From Rhodocyclaceae bacterium (GTDB lineage Bacteria > Pseudomonadota > Gammaproteobacteria > Burkholderiales > Rhodocyclaceae): 64,000 nt of DNA. This document shows, one piece after another, positions 18,411-29,353 of this stretch. The stretch spans positions 1-64,000 of the forward strand of contig JAGRGB010000053.1 in the NCBI GenBank assembly GCA_020445745.1, written 5' to 3'. A program made the translations under genes and the position numbers. The stretch's first letter is position 1. The number at the start of each line of letters is the position of its first letter. The notes under the pieces were generated by a model. It was not told the origin of the DNA. It made no database searches and saw nothing but the letters and a program-made list of their open reading frames with translations.

Positions 18411-18812
18411 TCAGTGGCTCTCGCCAGCACGCGAGCGATTGCGCAGTCGTGCGAGCGGCGTGTCCGCTGACCCATCCTCCGCGTGCGTTTCCGGCGGCGC
18501 GTCGGCCTCCTGGACATCGGCCGTGGCATCGGCCGGCAGCTTCGGCGGAATCATCGGCTTGACCGCCACGATGTTGTTTTCGGTCATGTAGTCGTTCATC
18601 GTGCGCCAGCCCTCGAACACCGAGGCCTTCTGGGCCTCGGGATTGAGTGCAAAGCAGTCCTCGAGGGCGCGGCCGGCGTGTCGGCAGGCGCTGCCGATCG
18701 CCCGTCCTTCCGCCTCTGTGGCCGCCGCCCGCCTTTCGGGATCGGGAATGCCGAGCTGCTCGCAGGCGGACATCAAGAGGCTGATCATCAGGCAAGCTAG
18801 GATGCGTCCCAT
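18411..18812 (-). CDS. Small conserved lipoprotein
   Basis: A 133-residue protein with a lipoprotein signal (ILACLMISLLMSAC, lipobox LMSAC), so it is probably lipid-anchored. The mature part has paired cysteines (ACRHAGRALEDCFALNP) and a WRTMNDYM segment. I recall this pattern from conserved hypothetical lipoproteins of beta- and gammaproteobacteria. The C-terminal third is low-complexity, acidic and proline-rich. Function unknown. Confidence 0.75.
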   Translation of the reverse strand: MGRILACLMISLLMSACEQLGIPDPERRAAATEAEGRAIGSACRHAGRALEDCFALNPEAQKASVFEGWRTMNDYMTENNIVAVKPMIPPKLPADATADVQEADAPPETHAEDGSADTPLARLRNRSRAGESH

Positions 18813-18964
18813 CGAACGGTTACCCGTGGAGTTTCGGTGTCTGGAGGCAGTAACGTCCTTGCAGGCAGATTCTTGACAACATTCGGCGCAGCGATGGCAG
18901 GCAAGTCAACCACCGGCATGACATGGCATGCGATGATCGTGCGGTACACCCCGACGAGAGAACG

Positions 18965-19729
18965 ATGAACGACGGCGGCTACCTTCCCCGCATCGTGGCG
19001 CACCGCTGCGGCGGCGCGCTGGCGCCCGAAAACACCCTGGCGGGCCTGCGGGTGGCTGCGGCGCTGGGTTGCCGTGGCGTCGAGTTCGACGTCCAGGCGA
19101 GTGCCGACGGCGAAGCCGTGGTGATCCACGATGACCACCTCGACCGGACCACCGACCGGGCCGGGCGGGTCGCCGCGCTGACGGCTGCGGAACTGGCCTC
19201 CTGCGATGCCGGAGTGCGCCACCATCCGGCCTTTGCCGGCGAGGCGGTGCCACGGCTCGCCGAGATCGCCGACTCGTGTCGCCGTCTCGGCCTGGTCGCC
19301 AATGTCGAGCTGAAGTGCGAGGACGCCGGCGGCGACGCGCTGGCGCGCCTGGTCGTGCCCAAGGTCGTCGCCTGTTGGCGTGGCGCCGCGGCGCTGCCGC
19401 TGCTGTCATCCTTCTCCGAGGCGGCGTTGGCGGCCGCTGCCGAAGGCGCGGCGTTGGTGCCGCGTGCGCTGCTGGTCGAACAGGTGCCCGCGGACTGGCG
19501 TGAGCGGCTCGCGAGGCTCGGCTGCATCGCGCTGCACTGCCGTGTCGATGCGCTCGAGGAGGGCCTGGTCAGGGACGTCCATCGAGCCGGCTATCGGCTG
19601 GCTGCGTATACCGAGAACGATCCCGAGCGTGCCGCGCGATGGCTGGCGCTAGGGGTGGACGCCTTGTTTACCGACCGGCCGGAGCTGCTGCTGGAGGTCG
19701 ATCGGGCGGTTGCCGACGCGTCGCCTTGA
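18965..19729 (+). CDS. Glycerophosphodiester phosphodiesterase
   Basis: Cytoplasmic GDPD-family enzyme of 254 residues (no signal peptide), hydrolysing glycerophosphodiesters to glycerol-3-phosphate and an alcohol. Diagnostic elements: HRCGGALAPENTLAG near residue 12, GVEFDVQASADG, and IHDDHLDRTT, which hold the catalytic His residues and metal-binding Glu/Asp. The C-terminus has the AYTENDPERAARWLALGVDALFTDRP pattern typical of UgpQ, here cited as AYTENDP and LFTDRP. The ATG at 18965 is the first that matches the family. Confidence 0.88.
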   Translation: MNDGGYLPRIVAHRCGGALAPENTLAGLRVAAALGCRGVEFDVQASADGEAVVIHDDHLDRTTDRAGRVAALTAAELASCDAGVRHHPAFAGEAVPRLAEIADSCRRLGLVANVELKCEDAGGDALARLVVPKVVACWRGAAALPLLSSFSEAALAAAAEGAALVPRALLVEQVPADWRERLARLGCIALHCRVDALEEGLVRDVHRAGYRLAAYTENDPERAARWLALGVDALFTDRPELLLEVDRAVADASP

Positions 19730-19779
19730 CGGCCTACGGTGCCGAACCTACCATCGCGTTTTTTCGCGCCGCCGCACCC

Positions 19780-20748
19780 GTGCCCCCTCACCAGCTCTAC
19801 TTGCCCATCAACGCCGACATGCAGGCCGTAGACGCGGTGATACGCGAGCGGCTGCACTCCGACGTCGTGCTGATCCGGCAGGTCGCCGAATACATCATTC
19901 AAAGCGGCGGCAAGCGGCTGCGCCCGGCGCTCGTGCTGTTCTCGGCCGGCGCGATGGGGTACCACGGCCGGCACCATCACGAGCTGGCGGCCGTGGTCGA
20001 ATTCATTCACACGGCGACCCTGCTGCATGACGACGTGGTGGACGAGTCGGATCTGCGACGGGGCCACCAGACCGCGAATGCGCTGTTCGGCAACGCCGCG
20101 TCGGTGCTGGTCGGCGATTTTCTCTACTCGCGTTCGTTCCAGATGATGGTGTCGGTCGGCAGCATGCGCGTGATGCAAGTGCTGGCCGACGCCACCAACA
20201 CGATCGCCGAGGGCGAGGTCCTGCAACTCCTGAACTGCCACGAGGCGGATGTCTCGGTCGAGGACTACCTTCGGGTGATCCGATACAAGACCGCCAAGCT
20301 GTTCGAGGCTGCGTGCCGGCTCGGCGCGATCCTCGGCGGCGCCGACGAAGCCGTCGAGAGCGGCTTGGCAGCCTACGGCATGCACCTCGGCACCGCCTTC
20401 CAGTTGATCGACGACGTCCTCGATTATTCCGCCGACGAGGCCGACACCGGCAAGCATCTCGGCGACGATCTGGCAGAGGGCAAGCCGACCCTGCCGCTGA
20501 TCCACACCATGCGTCACGGCACGACCGAGCAGTCGGCACTGGTGAGGCGGGCGATCGAGTGCGGCGGGCGTGACGAGTTCGCGAAGGTGCTGGCGGCGAT
20601 CCGCGACTGTGGCGCGCTGGAAGAGACACGCCGCTGTGCAGCGGTCGAGGCTGCGCTCGCGAATGCCGCCATCGAGCCACTTCCACCTTCCATTTTCAAG
20701 GAGTCTTTGCTAAACTTATCCGACTTTGCCGTTGCAAGAGACCGGTGA
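19780..20748 (+). CDS. ispB: Polyprenyl (probably octaprenyl) diphosphate synthase
   Basis: Trans-prenyl transferase making the ubiquinone side chain. Both Asp-rich motifs are present (LLHDDVVDESDLRRG and QLIDDVLDY) along with GGKRLRPALVL. From the GTG at 19780 the protein is 322 residues, matching IspB length; the alternative ATG at 19819 would give 309. The open frame continues further upstream to 19639 but overlaps the preceding gene. Chain length is inferred from family, not visible directly. tRNA-Pro follows 28 bp downstream. Confidence 0.9.
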   Translation: MPPHQLYLPINADMQAVDAVIRERLHSDVVLIRQVAEYIIQSGGKRLRPALVLFSAGAMGYHGRHHHELAAVVEFIHTATLLHDDVVDESDLRRGHQTANALFGNAASVLVGDFLYSRSFQMMVSVGSMRVMQVLADATNTIAEGEVLQLLNCHEADVSVEDYLRVIRYKTAKLFEAACRLGAILGGADEAVESGLAAYGMHLGTAFQLIDDVLDYSADEADTGKHLGDDLAEGKPTLPLIHTMRHGTTEQSALVRRAIECGGRDEFAKVLAAIRDCGALEETRRCAAVEAALANAAIEPLPPSIFKESLLNLSDFAVARDR

Positions 20749-20776
20749 GCCGGGCGCCGCGGAAAAGAAAGCAAAA

Positions 20777-20853
20777 CGGGGAATAGCTCAGCCTGGTAGA
20801 GCACTGCGTTCGGGACGCAGGGGCCGGAGGTTCGAATCCTCTTTCCCCGACCA
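20777..20853 (+). tRNA. tRNA-Pro, anticodon CGG
   Basis: A 77-nt cloverleaf. The acceptor stem is CGGGGAA/TTCCCCG, the D arm contains AGCTCAGCCTGGTAGAGC, the anticodon stem is CTGCG/CGCAG with loop TTCGGGA giving anticodon CGG, the T loop is TTCGAAT, and CCA is encoded at 20851-20853. The first base C1 is typical of proline tRNAs. Confidence 0.97.
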
Positions 20854-20871
20854 GTCTTGCTCTGAAAACAT

Positions 20872-20900
20872 GGGATTGACGGCAACGTCAGTCCCTTTTT
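20872..20900 (+). terminator. Terminator after tRNA-Pro
   Basis: Ten-pair stem GGGATTGACG (20872-20881) / CGTCAGTCCC (20886-20895) with one G-T pair, a GCAA tetraloop, and TTTTT at 20896-20900. It lies 19 bp after the CCA end. Confidence 0.9.
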
Positions 20901-20946
20901 CATGGCCGGCCGCCACCTGCGGAGTCTACCCGGGCAGGTGTGGCGA

Positions 20947-22206
20947 TTACTCGAGGTAGCGGGCCAGGAACGCGCCTTCGTGCGACGGTGGCAGCGGCAG
21001 GCGGACACGGTGGCCGCTACCGGGGGCGCACTCGAGCGCGCGGCCTTGCCGGTCGAGCATCGTCGCGACCAGGTGGTCGCGGTTGCCGCGGGGGTGGATG
21101 ATCTCCAGGCGGTCGCCGATCGCGAAGCGGTTCTTGACCTCGATTTCGGCGAAGCCCTCCTGGTCGTAGCCGAGCACGTCTCCGACATACAGGCTGCGAC
21201 CCGATTCGGAATGGCCGCGCAGGTAGTTCTGGGTGTCGGCCGGCGTGTGGCGACGGTAGAATCCGTCCGTGTAACCACGGTTGGCAAGCCCTTCGAGCTG
21301 GCCGAGCAGGGCCGGGTCGAGTTCGCGCCCGGCAGCGGCGTCGTCGATTGCCCGGCGATACGCCTGGCAGGTGCGGGCGGCGTAGTAGGCGCTCTTGGTC
21401 CGGCCCTCGATCTTCAGCGAATCGACGCCGATCTCGACCAGCCGCCGGACATGCTCGATCGCCCGCAGATCCTTCGAGTTCAGGATGTAGGTGCCGTGCT
21501 CGTCCTCTTCGATCGGCATGAAGCTGCCCTGCCGCCGTTCGCGTTCCTCGATCAGATGAACGTCGCCGCCGGCGTCTTCGCGAGCCTCGTGGACCTTGAA
21601 GTCCCAGCGGCACGAATTGGTGCAGCTGCCCTGGTTGGCATCGCGATGGTTGAAATACCCGGACAGCAGGCAGCGCCCCGAATAGGCGATGCACAGGGCG
21701 CCATGCACGAACACCTCGAGTTCGCTGTCGGGGCAGGCGTCGCGAATCGCGGCGATTTCATCGAGCGACAGCTCGCGCGACAGGATCACGCGGGCGACTC
21801 CCGCCTGGCGCCAGAATCTCACCGCCGCCGCATTCACGGTATTGGCCTGTACCGACAGGTGGATGGCGATGTCGGGCCAGGTTTCGCGGACCATCATGAT
21901 CAGTCCCGGATCCGCCATGATCAGAGCGTCCGGCGCGAGTGCGACGACCGGCGCCATGTCGTCGACATAGGTCCTCAGCTTGGCGCCGTGGGGATAGATG
22001 TTGGAAACCAGATAGAAGCGGTGACCGCGTGCATGGGTGCGCCGGATGCCTTCCGCGAGCACCTCGAGTCGGCCGAAATCATTGTTTCGTACGCGCAGTG
22101 AATAGCGCGGCTGGCCGGCATAGACGGCAGTGGCACCATAGGCGAGGGCCGTGTCGAGCATCGACAGGGTGCCGGCGGGGGCGAGCAGTTCCGGTAGGGC
22201 GGGCAT
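20947..22206 (-). CDS. U32 family protein, tRNA 5-hydroxyuridine formation (TrhP/YegQ-like)
   Basis: A 419-residue U32-family protein. It opens with PELLAPAGTLSMLDTALAYGATAVYAG and carries the U32 signature LEVFVHGALCIAYSGRCLLS, followed by conserved cysteines in GSCTNSCRW that probably bind an Fe-S cluster. E. coli YegQ (TrhP) takes part in prephenate-dependent hydroxylation of wobble uridine. The architecture fits that branch rather than the ubiquinone proteins UbiU/UbiV, which are shorter, but this is a family-level call. Confidence 0.82.
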   Translation of the reverse strand: MPALPELLAPAGTLSMLDTALAYGATAVYAGQPRYSLRVRNNDFGRLEVLAEGIRRTHARGHRFYLVSNIYPHGAKLRTYVDDMAPVVALAPDALIMADPGLIMMVRETWPDIAIHLSVQANTVNAAAVRFWRQAGVARVILSRELSLDEIAAIRDACPDSELEVFVHGALCIAYSGRCLLSGYFNHRDANQGSCTNSCRWDFKVHEAREDAGGDVHLIEERERRQGSFMPIEEDEHGTYILNSKDLRAIEHVRRLVEIGVDSLKIEGRTKSAYYAARTCQAYRRAIDDAAAGRELDPALLGQLEGLANRGYTDGFYRRHTPADTQNYLRGHSESGRSLYVGDVLGYDQEGFAEIEVKNRFAIGDRLEIIHPRGNRDHLVATMLDRQGRALECAPGSGHRVRLPLPPSHEGAFLARYLE

Positions 22207-22301
22207 GGTGCAGCGCCGTATTCGACAGGGGGCGAAGATTATAGGCCCGATCGCCGGCAGCGGAGGTCGATTGCCGGCGAAGCGGCTAGCCGGTCGCTAG
22301 T

Positions 22302-22508
22302 TCAGGTCGTCGCCCGGTCGTCTGCATCGGGCGGCAGTGGTGTTTCACGGCGATAAAGTCCGCGGCCGAGCAAGTACTGCGTGTAGCCGATCGAGCCGAT
22401 CACCACGCCTGCCGGATACAGCTGGCGGCCGACGCGGTCGTAAACCGCGAACGGCAGGGGGGTTCGTGCCGATATTTCGTCGGCGAGGACGCGTCGCAGG
22501 GCCGGCAT
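22302..22508 (-). CDS. Small hypothetical protein
   Basis: A 68-residue reading frame in an otherwise empty 404-bp gap between the U32 gene and the helicase gene. It contains PLPFAVYDRVGRQLYPAGVVI, which resembles the short beta-rich segment found at the start of some PilZ or HD-GYP signalling proteins. No catalytic motif, signal peptide or membrane segment. It may be real because its composition is protein-like, but a ribosome-binding site is weak. Confidence 0.45.
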   Translation of the reverse strand: MPALRRVLADEISARTPLPFAVYDRVGRQLYPAGVVIGSIGYTQYLLGRGLYRRETPLPPDADDRATT

Positions 22509-22610
22509 GTCTATTCGTGCGGGATAAGCTGACTAAAGAATAGCGCCTTGCCGATGCCGTTGGAATACCCTGTGGCGCATCGCAGGGGGCGGCACCGGGG
22601 ACGGCCCCCG

Positions 22611-24692
22611 TCATCGCCACATGTCGCGCATGCTGGCGGCAAGATCGACAGCCGCCCGACGTGGATCGGGATGTTGCGCGGCGGCGTGTGCGGCCGGCGG
22701 CCAGCTCTGCTGATCGAAATGTTTCAGCAGCCGGTTCGGAATGAACCGGGTGCGGCCGGCATAGACATGGCGATCGCCGAGGCCGGCCTGGTGGGTGACA
22801 TAGAAGCGCTGCGGCAGCATCAGGTCCAGTTCGTTGCGGGCGCGGGTCATCGCCACGTAGAGGAGGCGGCGTTCCTCGTCGATCGCCTCGGCACTGCCGG
22901 TTGCCAGATCGGACGGCAAGCAGCCGTCCACCGCATTCAGCAGGGTGACGGCTGCCCATTCCTGGCCCTTGGCGGAATGGATCGTGGACAGGATCAGGTA
23001 ATCCTCGTCGAGGGGCCCCGGCCCGGCCTCGGCGCTGGTGGCTTCGGGTGGGTCGAGCGTCATTTCGGTGAGGAAGCGCCGGGCGTCGGGGTAGGTGGCG
23101 GCGAGTGCCGCCAACTGGCGGATGTCCGCCGCGCGCATCGCCGGTTCCGGGTAGAGCCTGTCAAGCAGCGGCAAGTACCAGTCACACAATCGATCGAAGG
23201 CGGCCGGCCAGGCGGTGTAGTCACTGCGGCAGGTGTCCACCAGCTCGGCGAATGCCCGCCAGTTGTTGCCGGTGTGGGCCGGTACCGGCTGCTCGCGCAG
23301 GAGGCTCGGCCCGGCCGGGCTCGCCGCCAGATTGTCGAGGATCGTCGCGGCCGAGCGCGGTCCGATGCCGGCGAGCAACTGGATCGCCCGAAAGCCCGCC
23401 ACCCGGTCGCGCAGATTGTGCGACCAGCGCAGGACCGCCAGCACGTCCTTGACGTGGGCGGCCTCGAGGAAGCGCAGGCCGCCGTACTTGACGAATGGGA
23501 TGTTTCGCCGACCGAGCTCGATCTCCAGCCGGGCGCTGTGGTGGGCGGCACGGAACAGCACCGCCTGACTCTTGAGGCGCATGCCGGCCTCGCGGCGGGC
23601 GAGTACCTGCTCGACGACGCAGCCGGCCTGATCGGCTTCGTCACGCACCGAGATCAGGGCTGGCAGCCGCCCGCCGTCGCGCTCGGTCCATAGGGACTTC
23701 TCGAACGCCTCGCCGGCCAGCGAGATCACCGCGTTGGCCGCCGCGAGTATCGGCGCGGTGCTGCGATAGTTGCGTTCGAGGGCCACGCGCTCCGCTGCCG
23801 GTTCGAACTGCCCGGCGAAGTCCAGGATGTTGCGGACGGTCGCGCCGCGAAACGCGTAGATCGACTGGGCGTCGTCGCCGACCACGGTCAGGCCCCGGCC
23901 GTCGGGCTTGAGGGCCCGCAGGATGCCGGCCTGCAGGCGATTGGTGTCCTGGTATTCGTCGACCAGCACGTGGCTGAAACGCGTGCCGATTTCGGTGACC
24001 AGCGCCGGCGCCTCGAGCATACGAACCCAGTAGAGCAGCAGATCGTCGTAGTCGAGCACCTGCTGAGCCTGCTTGGCCTCGACGTATGCCAGGAACAACC
24101 GACGCAGTTCCGTCTCCCACTCCCGGCACCAAGGGAAGCTGTGCTGCAGCACCTCGCCCAGTGGCCGGCAGGTGTTGATCACCGAGGAATAGATTCCGAG
24201 ACAGGTAGCCTTCTGTGGAAAGCGCCGCTGTCGCGCGGACAATCCGTGCTCGTGGCGCAGCAGATTCATCAGATCTGCGGAATCCTCCCGGTCGTGGATC
24301 GTGAATCCGGGATCGATGCCGACGCATCCGGCATATTCGCGCAGCAATTGCGCTCCGACGCCATGGAACGTGCCGGACCACGGCAGTTGCAGCCCGCGCT
24401 CGGCGCTGCCGGTTGGAGCTGCCAGCAGGCGGGCGACGCGCCGCTTCATCTCGTCAGCGGCGCGGCGCGAGAATGTCAGCAACATGAGCGCTTCCGGCCG
24501 CACGCCATGCTCCAGAAGCACCGCAACCCGGTGGGCCAGGGTACTGGTCTTGCCGGTACCGGCACCGGCGATGATCAGCAGGGGCGGATGGCGCCCGTCG
24601 GCGACGCCGGCGGTCGCCGCCTGGCGCTGGGCCGGATTGAGCGTCGCCAGCCGATCTTCGCCGGTGGCGGGTTCGGCGCACGGCGCGCTCAC
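22611..24692 (-). CDS. UvrD/Rep-type superfamily 1 DNA helicase
   Basis: A 693-residue 3'-5' DNA helicase. Motifs: Q motif LNPAQRQAA, Walker A AGAGTGKTSTL (near residues 44-54), Walker B VDEYQDTNRLQ, motif III GDDAQSIYAFRGA, motif IV ERNYRST, motif V HSAKGQEW and motif VI AMTRARNEL. It lacks the long C-terminal tail of UvrD, so it may be a shorter Rep-like repair helicase. It starts with GTG at 24692. It is divergent from the secretion operon across a 561-bp regulatory gap. Confidence 0.88.
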   Translation of the reverse strand: MSAPCAEPATGEDRLATLNPAQRQAATAGVADGRHPPLLIIAGAGTGKTSTLAHRVAVLLEHGVRPEALMLLTFSRRAADEMKRRVARLLAAPTGSAERGLQLPWSGTFHGVGAQLLREYAGCVGIDPGFTIHDREDSADLMNLLRHEHGLSARQRRFPQKATCLGIYSSVINTCRPLGEVLQHSFPWCREWETELRRLFLAYVEAKQAQQVLDYDDLLLYWVRMLEAPALVTEIGTRFSHVLVDEYQDTNRLQAGILRALKPDGRGLTVVGDDAQSIYAFRGATVRNILDFAGQFEPAAERVALERNYRSTAPILAAANAVISLAGEAFEKSLWTERDGGRLPALISVRDEADQAGCVVEQVLARREAGMRLKSQAVLFRAAHHSARLEIELGRRNIPFVKYGGLRFLEAAHVKDVLAVLRWSHNLRDRVAGFRAIQLLAGIGPRSAATILDNLAASPAGPSLLREQPVPAHTGNNWRAFAELVDTCRSDYTAWPAAFDRLCDWYLPLLDRLYPEPAMRAADIRQLAALAATYPDARRFLTEMTLDPPEATSAEAGPGPLDEDYLILSTIHSAKGQEWAAVTLLNAVDGCLPSDLATGSAEAIDEERRLLYVAMTRARNELDLMLPQRFYVTHQAGLGDRHVYAGRTRFIPNRLLKHFDQQSWPPAAHAAAQHPDPRRAAVDLAASMRDMWR

Positions 24693-25064
24693 CGGACGAC
24701 CTTGCCGTCACTGTTCGCCTGGCCAAGGCCGCCTGTGCGTTGCTCGTTGGTCCTGCGGGCGGGAAGTGGTGCTGCCCGACGCGCCCGCCCCACCTTCGCG
24801 GCTGGAGGGGGGCCGCCACTGGGCAGCCTGGCGGGGCCGCTCATCGCGCTTGCCGGCGCTTGCCGGGTCCATCGGATGCTGCGCACCCGCGTCGCGGGGG
24901 AGTCGCCGACGGCGGGCCGGATGTCCGGACGCCCGTGTCTGGTGGCGGCGCCCGTCGTCGGCGCGTGGGTCTTCGTCGATCTGCGACAACATGTCATGAG
25001 CTGTAATTGTATACACCTTTCGATCATTCGCAACGGCAGTGCCGGCGAATCGCCGGGGCCGACA

Positions 25065-25114
25065 TTCCCCACTGCTTTCCCCACATTTGAGGAATACCGG
25101 GCCGGAGTGGGGAA
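25065..25114. promoter_or_regulatory. Cluster of three TTCCCCAC elements (probable activator binding sites)
   Basis: TTCCCCAC occurs at 25065-25072 and 25077-25084, twelve bases apart, and in inverse orientation as GTGGGGAA at 25107-25114. They lie about 64-113 bp ahead of the inferred start of transcription, the usual range for enhancer sites of NtrC-family activators. The same octamer recurs upstream of the multicopper oxidase gene (38478-38495). The activator encoded at 34982-36421 is the obvious candidate, by inference. Confidence 0.65.
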
Positions 25115-25151
25115 TCTTTATAAATCAGTTGTCTATTGTGATTTCTGGGCG

Positions 25152-25167
25152 TGGCATGGTTCTGGCT
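25152..25167 (+). promoter_or_regulatory. Sigma-54-type promoter of the secretion operon
   Basis: TGGCATGGTTCTGGCT fits the -24/-12 consensus TGGCACG-N4-TTGCW with two mismatches. It keeps the invariant GG (25153-25154) and GC (25165-25166) ten bases apart. Transcription would start near 25178, leaving a leader of about 76 nt before the gspE ATG. Confidence 0.7.
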
Positions 25168-25253
25168 TCGGGGGGGTGGGACATTGCTTTTCGAGGGTCA
25201 ACAGATGCCGAACCTGGATCTCAAGGGAGGCTGCGGCGGTAGCGGAGGGCGCC

Positions 25254-26931
<1,678 letters not shown>

Positions 26932-26954
<23 letters not shown>

Positions 26955-27741
26955 ATTCTGCGCCGCGCTGGCACCCGGCCGGATCGAGCTGACGCGCCTC
27001 GCCGACGGCCTGCGTCGAAGGGTCGAGGCGTGGCGTCGTGCCGACCTCAGTCCCGCCGCGGGCAAGGCCGACTGCTGGCGATTCGTGCTCGACGCGCTGG
27101 CCTCGATGCTGCAGGGCGACGTCGCGGTGCGTGGTCGCCTGAAGGTCGTGCTGTCCAGTCACTGGGTGCGATTTCAGGTGATTCCGTGGAATCCGGAGAT
27201 CGCTTCGCCCGCCGAATTCGCCGCCTACGCCAGGGCATGCTTCGAGCGGGTGTACGGTGATGCGGCCGCAGACTGGGAAATCCGCTTCGACGAGGCGCGC
27301 TCGGGGGACGGGCGGATGGCCTGCGCGATCGAGCGCGAACTGCTCGACAGCATCGGCCGCGTGACGCGCGAGGCCGGCTGCCGACTGACCGGCGTGCAGC
27401 CCTATCTGATGCATGCCTTCAACCCGCTGGCGTTGCCGCTCGGGCGGCGAAACTTCGTGTTCGTGCTGGCGGAGCCCGGACGCGTCACGCTCGCGGCCGG
27501 AGATCGTGGCGGATGGACGTCGGTTCGCAACTGCACGGCGACGGTCGACGAGGGCGGCCTCCAGGCGCTGATCGAGCGCGAGCTGGAACTGATCTGCGGT
27601 GACGGCCAGCCGGAGGTCATCGTCCATGCACCCCGCATCGTCGCGAACGATTTCGCATGTGTCGATGAGCTGGGCTGGAAGCTGGTGCCGGCGGCCGGCA
27701 CGAACGACTACGCGATGGCTTGGGGAACGGGGGCGCCATGA
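26932..27741 (+). CDS. PilM/GspL-like cytoplasmic assembly protein
   Basis: A 269-residue soluble protein in the place where GspL or PilM normally lies. The start is GTG at 26932, overlapping gspE by 23 bp. Actin-like fold remnants can be guessed (FVFVLAEPGRVTLAAGD) but the sequence is divergent. It has no transmembrane segment; that is supplied by the next gene, so the arrangement is PilM+PilN-like rather than a fused GspL. Assignment rests mainly on position and size. Confidence 0.65.
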
Positions 27742-28295
27742 AGAGTCTGGATCTGGACTTCCAGCAGACGCCGCGCAGTTCCGTCGTCGGCATGGCGCTG
27801 CTGCTGGCGGGACTGGTGGCATGCGGCCTGGTGCTGGCCGAACTGGTCGAGGTGCATCAGGCACTCGATCGCGAGGGCGGGATCCTGGCCCGCATGGATG
27901 CGGCGCGTCCGGCCGCAACGCAGGCCGGCCGGCGCGTTGCCGAAACGAACCGGAAAGCCGCGCGGATCGCGCGCGAGAGGCTGGAAGGCGCGCAGGCCGT
28001 CGTCGACCGGCTGGCCATTCCGTGGGGGGAACTGCTCGCCGAGATCGAAGCGGCCGACGGCGACGATGTCGCGGTCACCGCGCTGCTGCCGGATCCGGAC
28101 AAGAGACTGGTTCGCATCGACGGGCAGGCTCGCGACCTGCGGGCGATGTTGCGGTATCACGCACGGCTGGCGGCGTCGCCGACGCTGGCCAGCGTCGCGC
28201 TGATCAACCATGAATTGGTCCTCGAGGACCCCGAGCAGCCGGTGCGTTTCAGTCTGAGCGCCGTGTGGAGGCAGCACGATGACCGCGATCAGTAA
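27738..28295 (+). CDS. PilN-like inner-membrane assembly protein
   Basis: A 185-residue bitopic protein: short cytoplasmic N-terminus (MKSLDLDFQQTPRS, the PilN-type tail that contacts PilM), one membrane helix at about 18-40, then a periplasmic coiled coil and a ferredoxin-like region. Its ATG overlaps the preceding stop (ATGA). Position between PilM-like and PilO-like genes supports the call. Confidence 0.7.
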   Translation: MKSLDLDFQQTPRSSVVGMALLLAGLVACGLVLAELVEVHQALDREGGILARMDAARPAATQAGRRVAETNRKAARIARERLEGAQAVVDRLAIPWGELLAEIEAADGDDVAVTALLPDPDKRLVRIDGQARDLRAMLRYHARLAASPTLASVALINHELVLEDPEQPVRFSLSAVWRQHDDRDQ

Positions 28296-28824
28296 GCTGA
28301 GGCTGGCGGAGCATTGCCGTCACGCCGGACCGACCGGTGCCCTCGGCGTCGGTCTGATGACCTGCGCCCTGGTGGCCGGCTTCAGCGCCCTGGTGCCGGC
28401 CAAGCGTCAGTTGCAGGAAACCCTGCTTGCGCTCGACGAAGCCCGGGCCCACGCACAGGCACCGCGGCCGGGCAGGGAAGTCAAGTCCGTCGAGGAGCAA
28501 CTGGCAAGCTTCTACCAGCACTTTCCCGACCGCAACCAGGCACCAGAGCTTCTCGAAAAGGTGTATGCGGCGGCGGGCGATTTCGGTCTGTCAGTGCAGC
28601 GTGGCGACTACTCCGTGGCCGACGATCACCGCGCCGGGCTGGTCAGCTACCAGGTGCGGGTGCCGCTTCGCGGCCAGTATGAGCAGATTCGGGGTTTCGT
28701 CGATCAGGTCCTGCGCTCGGTGCCGACGCTGGCCGTCGATGAACTGGATTTCGCCCGCGAGCGAATCAGCCAGAGCCGGCTCGATGCCCACGTACGGCTG
28801 AACCTGTACATGGCGAGGATGTAG
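28279..28824 (+). CDS. PilO/GspM-like inner-membrane assembly protein
   Basis: A 181-residue bitopic protein with an N-terminal membrane helix (about 20-41), a short coiled coil and a periplasmic alpha/beta domain. FYQHFPDRNQAPELLEKVYAAA is the pattern seen in PilO-type proteins, here noted as FYQHFPD and LLEKVYAAA. It overlaps the previous gene by 17 bp. Confidence 0.7.
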   Translation: MTAISKLRLAEHCRHAGPTGALGVGLMTCALVAGFSALVPAKRQLQETLLALDEARAHAQAPRPGREVKSVEEQLASFYQHFPDRNQAPELLEKVYAAAGDFGLSVQRGDYSVADDHRAGLVSYQVRVPLRGQYEQIRGFVDQVLRSVPTLAVDELDFARERISQSRLDAHVRLNLYMARM

Positions 28825-28825
28825 C

Positions 28826-29353
28826 GTGGGCATCGACCGCAGACGTTTCTGGCAGTTGTTTCTCGGCGCTTCGGCACTGCTGACGCTGGGCTCCGAGCTT
28901 CTGCCGGCGGACGATCCGGGCGCGGAAAGCTGGATGCCGGCCCATGCCGCGGTGCACCGGATGGAGGCGCCGGAGACCGCCCTCGGCGATCCCGAGACCT
29001 CGCCGGTGATCGAGTTTCCGGCGTCGCGGCAGGTGGCCGCCGGTGGAGCGGTGTTCCGCGGCAAGAGTTTTGCCGCGCCGCCACCGCCGCCGCCGCCGCC
29101 GCCACCAGCGCCGGCACCGTCGCCGCCGCCGTCGCCAAGGGTCCCTCCGGTGCCGTTCAAGTACATCGGCAAGCTGCTCGAGGGAGGTGTGCTGACGGCT
29201 TACCTGTCCCTGGGAGATCGCCTGATCGCGGTCGAACCGGGCGTCGTCATCGACCAGCGCTACCGCATCGACAGCGTCGAACCACGGCAGATCCTGTTGA
29301 CCTACCTGCCGCTGCAGGCTCCTCAGTCGATTCCAGCCGGGGCCCCGCTATGA
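28826..29353 (+). CDS. GspC/PilP-like periplasmic connector
   Basis: A 175-residue protein with one N-terminal hydrophobic segment (FWQLFLGASALLTLGSEL), a long proline-rich linker (about residues 82-110, with an unbroken run of ten prolines), and a small C-terminal beta domain of the homology-region type (FKYIGKLLEGG, AVEPGVVIDQRYRIDSVE). Such proteins link the inner-membrane platform to the secretin. It starts at GTG and its stop overlaps the gspD ATG. Confidence 0.72.
   Translation: MGIDRRRFWQLFLGASALLTLGSELLPADDPGAESWMPAHAAVHRMEAPETALGDPETSPVIEFPASRQVAAGGAVFRGKSFAAPPPPPPPPPPAPAPSPPPSPRVPPVPFKYIGKLLEGGVLTAYLSLGDRLIAVEPGVVIDQRYRIDSVEPRQILLTYLPLQAPQSIPAGAPL

Larger units (their letters stand above)
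24693..25253. other. 561-bp intergenic region upstream of the secretion operon
   Basis: No convincing gene is present. The helicase-proximal half (24693-25000) is GC-rich with no structure I can assign. From about 25000 the base composition falls sharply to AT-rich (for example TGTATACACC near 25010-25020 and TTTATAAATCAG near 25117-25128), typical of a regulatory segment. The right half holds three TTCCCCAC-type elements (25065-25114) and a sigma-54-type promoter (25152-25167), described separately. Confidence 0.7.

Noticed and set aside
29080-29135. CCGCCG-rich run as a possible repeat element
   Set aside because: It encodes the proline-rich linker of the GspC/PilP-like protein in frame and needs no other explanation.
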